Notes under the pieces: model-generated | What the model saw: only the letters and a program-made list of their open reading frames with translations | What the model was told of the DNA's origin: nothing | The model's database searches: none | Translations under genes and position numbers: made by a program | NCBI GenBank assembly: GCA_004026145.2 | Contig: CP034990.1 | Span: forward strand, 614,699 to 678,698 | DNA from: Takifugu bimaculatus | Lineage: Eukaryota > Chordata > Actinopteri > Tetraodontiformes > Tetraodontidae | DNA: 64,000 nucleotides | Reading direction: 5' to 3' | Shown: positions 58,996 through 64,000 of the stretch, one piece after another | How positions within the stretch are numbered: position 1 is the first letter of the stretch | Layout of the letters: each line of letters begins with the position of its first letter

Positions 58996-61199
58996 ATAAT
59001 AATAATATCTGCTGTGTAGCGTTTGACTGATAACTGATCTCGGCAACGTGCAACAATCACCGCCTGTCATCAAAAGAGGAAGCGCTTTTGAAAGTTTGGC
59101 AGATTACTACTTAAATGCTTTGTCAAACTGATGAGGCAACATGCTGGCAATGTTGGCAACTTGATGTTTGACAATCCCCATGAGCGTGCTGGGTAAGCAC
59201 AGGAAATAGCTGAATTGACTTCTGTACTGCACAAACCAGAGATAAAAGGGAATGTGTGACAGTTCTCCCCTCAAAAAAAAGATACATGGGTGTGGAAAGA
59301 AGAGGACTAAATTCTGATATTCACCTGATCAGGGAAATAGTGAGGTTGAAAATGTGTTGAGTCAAACAAGAATAGTAATTGTAATAGACGTGATAAAACT
59401 AGACGAAACATATCGATGCTGAATATATTTAATACGTTCAATGTTTCATACATTACATAAAATAACGGGAGAATCTCATCGGGATGTCATAAAATATGTA
59501 AAACAATGCTAAAGAATTTATGGAAGCGGTGCAGACCTGAAGCCTGTTACCAGTTCTGAACTTCTGAACATCGATATCTCACGCATGATGAACCTTCCTG
59601 GACCAAGAACTAACCCTTGTGGAATCCCTTTCTTCTCTGACTCATCTGAAAGGCATTTGAGCCATCAACACCGAAGGCAAAGAAAGAATTTAATTGTCTA
59701 AAGTGATCCAACATCATTGAAAACGATTGAACATTTGTGAGAACACGTGCTAATATTGTCTTGAGGCTTCATAATGTGTTGAAAATCAGAGCAACTTTCA
59801 AGTTGGCACCGACACAAAACAGACGGATTCATCCTACTAAACAAATTAATGATGTTAATTTCCTGGCTCGGAAGCTGCCGATGATGACAACGTCTTTAAA
59901 TAGCAGCGTTTGCTGCAGCTTCTTCTAGATGCTTCTTCAAAGAAACATCCACTTATAAATACTTATTAATACAAGCTGAGCCGATGTATTGCTCTCCTTA
60001 ACAGGGCAGTGCGAGGTTTGATGAGGTGGTAGTTTTATCCTTGGATTTTAGATCATAGAAGAAATTTGCAAAAGTTATCTGAAGAGAGGGGTCTTGTTTG
60101 AAGATAAGAAGGTGAGAGGGCCAGCTAGTCTTATCTATCTTGGGCTCGCCATTCATCTTGCTAGAACCTTTTTTGGAACAATGGCTGATACAGATTTGTC
60201 TGGTTTTTTTTAATAACTCTACCTGAAATTGTAAGCTATGCAGTTTTTGTGGTAACCGTGGTGCAGAACAACCAGTTCTGTGACATGGAGGCACAGATAA
60301 AACTTTAAACCCTTGCCGAAAGCCTGTTCGGGAACTGTAACGTGCAATAAATTACCATGACGAAAAAAAAAAAAAAAGAAGTTGGCAATTTAATTTCAGT
60401 GCTAATAACTCTTACAGTGAGGAAAAGAGACAATTAACTAAGATCCAAGTCTTGCTATTACTGCAGACATAAATTGCAACACCTCAGTTCGGTAATAGTC
60501 TGACACATCTTTTATAAAGAGTTAAGATGGCACTTCCTTTGATGGATGAATTAAACCAAGGGTTTGAGAAGTCTGAATGATGAGCTCTGGTCCGTTTGTC
60601 CTCTGAATGACGCTTTAGATGTTGATTTGTTTCACATGTGACTGTTTCACTGTCGGTTAGCGAATGCTGGTCGGGATCATTGAGGCAGGAAGAACCCAAA
60701 AGAACAGAATTTAGACAGGACTAGAACCAGCTGACTAAAAGGTGTAGCACTCGATCGGATAGCTAGCTTATTAGCAGATAGCAAATAAGCCACCTGCCAG
60801 TCATGTGTGCGGCGTAATGCAGGGTCATAAAATCGGACATCAGATTAGATCTATCATCCCAGCATTGATTTAAAACAGCCCAGAATGTTTTAACTTAATC
60901 ATTGAGGGAAGGTTTTAAAGCATTTAAGACATGTATAATCAGCTATTTCTATAGAGCACATTCCATACGTGAGCAAGTCAACGTCCTTTACAAATAAAAT
61001 CAACTGTTCTATAAAGAAACAAGCTGTTGAAGCACAAGATAATGAATGGAAGTTGATAGTCGCTCGTAAACCTCCATTCAAAAAACATTACCGGCTTGAC
61101 GGTTTGTGTTTAACTTAAAGGCTGGAAATCAAAGGCAGAATAAAACTCTGCCTTTTGTCCGGAAACCCACTCCTCTTCCAGAATATTCTCACAGCTGAA

Positions 61200-61430
61200 T
61201 CCTGGATAACTGCAGCAGCATTAGCCGCGGAGCGAGGGGCTGATCCGAAATGGCAGATGTCAGAGGAAGGATCATGAAACAGACAGGCCTGTTCAGAGGA
61301 GCAGAAGAGACGGAGCGCGCTACGGCCGGGGCCGCCTGAGCAGAGCAGCGCAAGCGTCTGAGCTCTCGCAGGTCGGGGAATTGCCAACCTTCGAGACCCG
61401 ACGCTGCGATGGAAGTTGCTAAACTCAGAG
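61200..61430. promoter_or_regulatory. CpG-rich block
   Basis: CpG is locally frequent (GCCGCGGAGCGAGG, GACGGAGCGCGCTACGGCCG, then CCCGACGCTGCG). In vertebrates such blocks often mark promoters or unmethylated enhancers. A short ATG frame (61251, 29 codons) and a 90-codon minus-strand frame lie inside it without recognisable domains. Confidence 0.3.
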
Positions 61431-63954
61431 TATTTTCAGTCGGAATATCAGATGTTGGGGGAGTTTAAATGAGGAACCCCGAGCTCTGTCTGGCCACTTT
61501 GACAGGTGCAGCACAGTTCAGGTCTCTGGATGCAGAGCAGTGGATTTAACAGCCTCTCGGGGCTTTTGCCCGAACTTGGCAGAAACATTGTGGCGAGCTG
61601 CGCAGAGTAATGCAGGCTATTAGCTTCCCCACATGCTGGAATTCATACACTGTGACGATTCACCCTCCTGTTCCCCCGGTGCAGCTCTCACACCTGGAAG
61701 GCGAGATCTGTGGGGTAAAAAATGGCTTCAATAAGAAAAGAAAGGCCCGATGTTTGACTGGGTTCTGCTGCTCTTGTACGTAAAAATAGGAACAAGATAG
61801 GATTCAAAGAGCAACACGGAGCTAATTTGCTATTAAGATAAATATTGGAACGCTTTTTTGTACCCTCTCTCCAGCGCGTGGGCCAGACCAATAAGCAGAA
61901 TATTAGCAGATAATTTGCTTTAACGGATGAGTTGTTGGGGAGTGCAGCCATCTGTCTGTTCTTTTAATTTGTCTCACTGTCATTTCTTCTCTCGATTGCG
62001 GGGATGCCAAAGACATCAGAGGCAGGCCCTGGACCTTGCTGGGAGTGCAAACAGTGATGGGTATCAGTATTGACATTGGTCTAAAAGGATCAGTTAGTTG
62101 TCTCTTTACCCTGCGGGTCCCATGATTCCCTATTCATACCACACGGCCTGAGAACGTGCCTCTCCCTCGGAGCTCCGGGTCTCCAGTGATCTCTAAGAAA
62201 ATACAGGGAGCCGTGCTGCTTAATGCCCCATAAAATTCTGACATCACCTTTCCACAAGAGGGGGAGGACACACTCAATTTGATGGGCTAATTGTGTGTGG
62301 CATAATTAATCAATGTCTCCTGAACAACAAATTCCCACATGCTCACTCTCAGTGTAGCATGAATGCCAGTGAAAGCAAAGGGGCTAATTTAATTTACTTG
62401 TATTTATTCTCCTTTATGATGGGATCCAGCCATTTCTGGATCTGCCACTTGATCTCCCGGTGAGATGGGCACGGCTACCAAACATGACTATTTACAGTCA
62501 ACAGCTCAGATTCGAGCACAAACAAAGCCGAAGGGCTTTTAAAAAAAAGAAATCACACCAGCGTTTTACAATTATTTATGTGTGAAGATGAATGAAAACG
62601 TGTCACGAATGGAGGAATACCAACAGTTCAATCATTGCATAGATCCAGATGAAAGGTGTGGTTTCAGACATCATCCCGTTTAATAATAATATTTTTTTTT
62701 AAAAAAGAATCAGCAGTGGAATCCAGCAGTGGATTGGATTTCCATTGCTCAGCAAGGAGATCAATTTTAATTGTCTCTTCACTTAGTTGTCTCCTCCATT
62801 ACGGAAAAAAAGCCATCACTGTCAACACTTAGTACAGTGTATCATTGCCGCCAGCCTGCGGGCCGATATCTTCAGCGCTCATTGATTAGCCAAAACGACT
62901 GCGGGTCACCGAGATGAAGAGTGACATTTGAGATGGAGGAAAGCAAGAGAAGATTTGGTTCCCACTCCAACCTTTTAAAGTCCACCATTTCACCACAGCT
63001 GGAACTTTAAAGCTGGCACCCTTTAATATTTAAGGTACTAATAAATTCAGAATAGAGCATTTGTTCATGCTAGCTGGAGAGAAAAGTCTAACTCTTCTGT
63101 CTCTGGGCAAAAGGTGGAGTGGCACAATCTGAGTTATGTATGAAATAATTAAGTTGTATGAATAAGTAGGATTCCTGGTTGCTTGTTAAACGAGCTGGTG
63201 TGGAAACAAATGTATTTTCTTGATCACTATTTTAAAGATCAGGGCTTTTCACACGCCTCGGATGGTTCGGCTGGTTAGAATAATGATAACCGGTGACTGC
63301 CTGAACCTAATCAGAAGCTCTGTTTGCATGCTTTTCTACATCAAAACATCTGTTGGACATCAGCAGCTCATCATGCTAGCCTGCTGCTCGTAGACGTGCA
63401 CGTTCCCTAGCAGAACTATCTCTGCTGAGATACCTGCTATTAGTCGTTTAACAAGCTTTTAAATGTTACAGTCACTCACTGCTGTTTAACTTTTATGCCA
63501 AATGTGTGAAGATCTGCATGCTCTCACCACCAAGCCATCAGATAACGAGGCTTGGTGGGCTAATTCTGGCTCAGCACGTCCCGATACAGTCACGAACGGT
63601 CACAAGGCACCGGGCTGTCAAGATTTCCCAAGTGGAAATGGGCTAAATCTCACACCAATAATCTCAAACGTGGATCAACTGAGCGGCAAATGTGCTGTCC
63701 TTCAAGGGACAAATAGGTTTATTCATAAAATTCCTTCCCCTGCCAAACTAATCCAGGGCCATCTTAAATCACCTCTGTGCATAGCTGGATGAGATAACGA
63801 TGTGGCGAAGATCCTGAGATCAACCCCTCAGCGAGGCAGAGGGAAAATCAGCTGCTGTGACTCAGACTTGACTTCAGTGATCGCTGCGTCACAGACAGCT
63901 TGGATCTTTTAGTCGTCATCATTTTTCCTTCATCCTCTTCTTCCTCCTCATCAG

Positions 63955-63990
63955 GAAATCCTGATCTGGACCCACTGCTGTGCAGCAGCT
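63955..63990 (+). other. Possible short exon at the right edge
   Basis: A long pyrimidine tract (about 63925-63950, TTTTTCCTTCATCCTCTTCT then TCCTCCTCA) ends in CAG with AG at 63953-63954. Thirty-six bases later comes a consensus donor, GTAAGTAC (63991). Two frames are open across it, reading EILIWTHCCAAA or NPDLDPLLCSS; one frame has TGA. Thirty-six bases is short for an exon and no protein family is recognised, so this is a splice-signal-based guess. It could be the edge of the next gene. Confidence 0.3.
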
Positions 63991-64000
63991 GTAAGTACAT

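Larger units (their letters stand above)
57900..63954. other. Intergenic or upstream region of a neighbouring gene
   Basis: No exon is recognised with confidence. The stretch holds a promoter-like motif array (58917-58995), a 15-base A run at about 60363-60377, a CpG-rich block (about 61200-61430), and a long stretch with conserved-looking texture (62290-62530). The 135-codon ORF at 57786-58193 has no motif or splice-like borders. Confidence 0.5.

Overview
The window looks like chromosomal DNA from a ray-finned (teleost) fish. One vertebrate gene can be recognised, long stretches are non-coding, and the introns are bounded by GT-AG. Dispersed repeats typical of teleost genomes are present: a LINE-associated 3' tail, a decayed LINE reverse transcriptase, a BED-finger hAT element and many (TG)n microsatellites. 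No tRNA, rRNA, CRISPR array, prokaryotic operon or viral element was recognised.

The one confident gene is insyn1 (inhibitory synaptic factor 1, the orthologue of human C15orf59), on the + strand. Its first coding exon (1475-1618) encodes 48 residues and lies at the end of a leader with three upstream ORFs. Its second coding exon begins at 35922, after a phase-0 intron of about 34.3 kb. The two exons splice into a continuous coiled coil. The frame of exon 2 stops at 36527, but the family's C-terminal tail (STQTV-type motifs) continues in another frame to 36741. The gene therefore carries a +1-type frameshift near 36498-36510, either a sequencing or assembly indel or a real truncation.

The intron (1619-35921) holds microsatellites, poly-C runs, a CpG-rich patch at about 10190-10386, a perfect 20-bp palindrome at 13528-13547, and a complete but internally deleted hAT-type element at 32256-33177 with TIRs and an 8-bp target-site duplication. 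From 36742 to the end no gene is confidently recognised. That stretch contains degenerate copies of teleost repeats (about 38180-38440, 49165-49270, 49540-49860, 53650-53730, 55085-55435, 56353-56400), a LINE reverse-transcriptase fossil (about 47460-47760), a paired RFX-like motif (57869-57899), a promoter-like motif array (58917-58995), a CpG-rich block (about 61200-61430) and one possible short exon at the extreme right edge (63955-63990).

Nothing here supports a new multi-gene biological system. The items most worth a second look are the insyn1 frameshift, the crowded upstream-ORF leader and the well-bounded hAT element.
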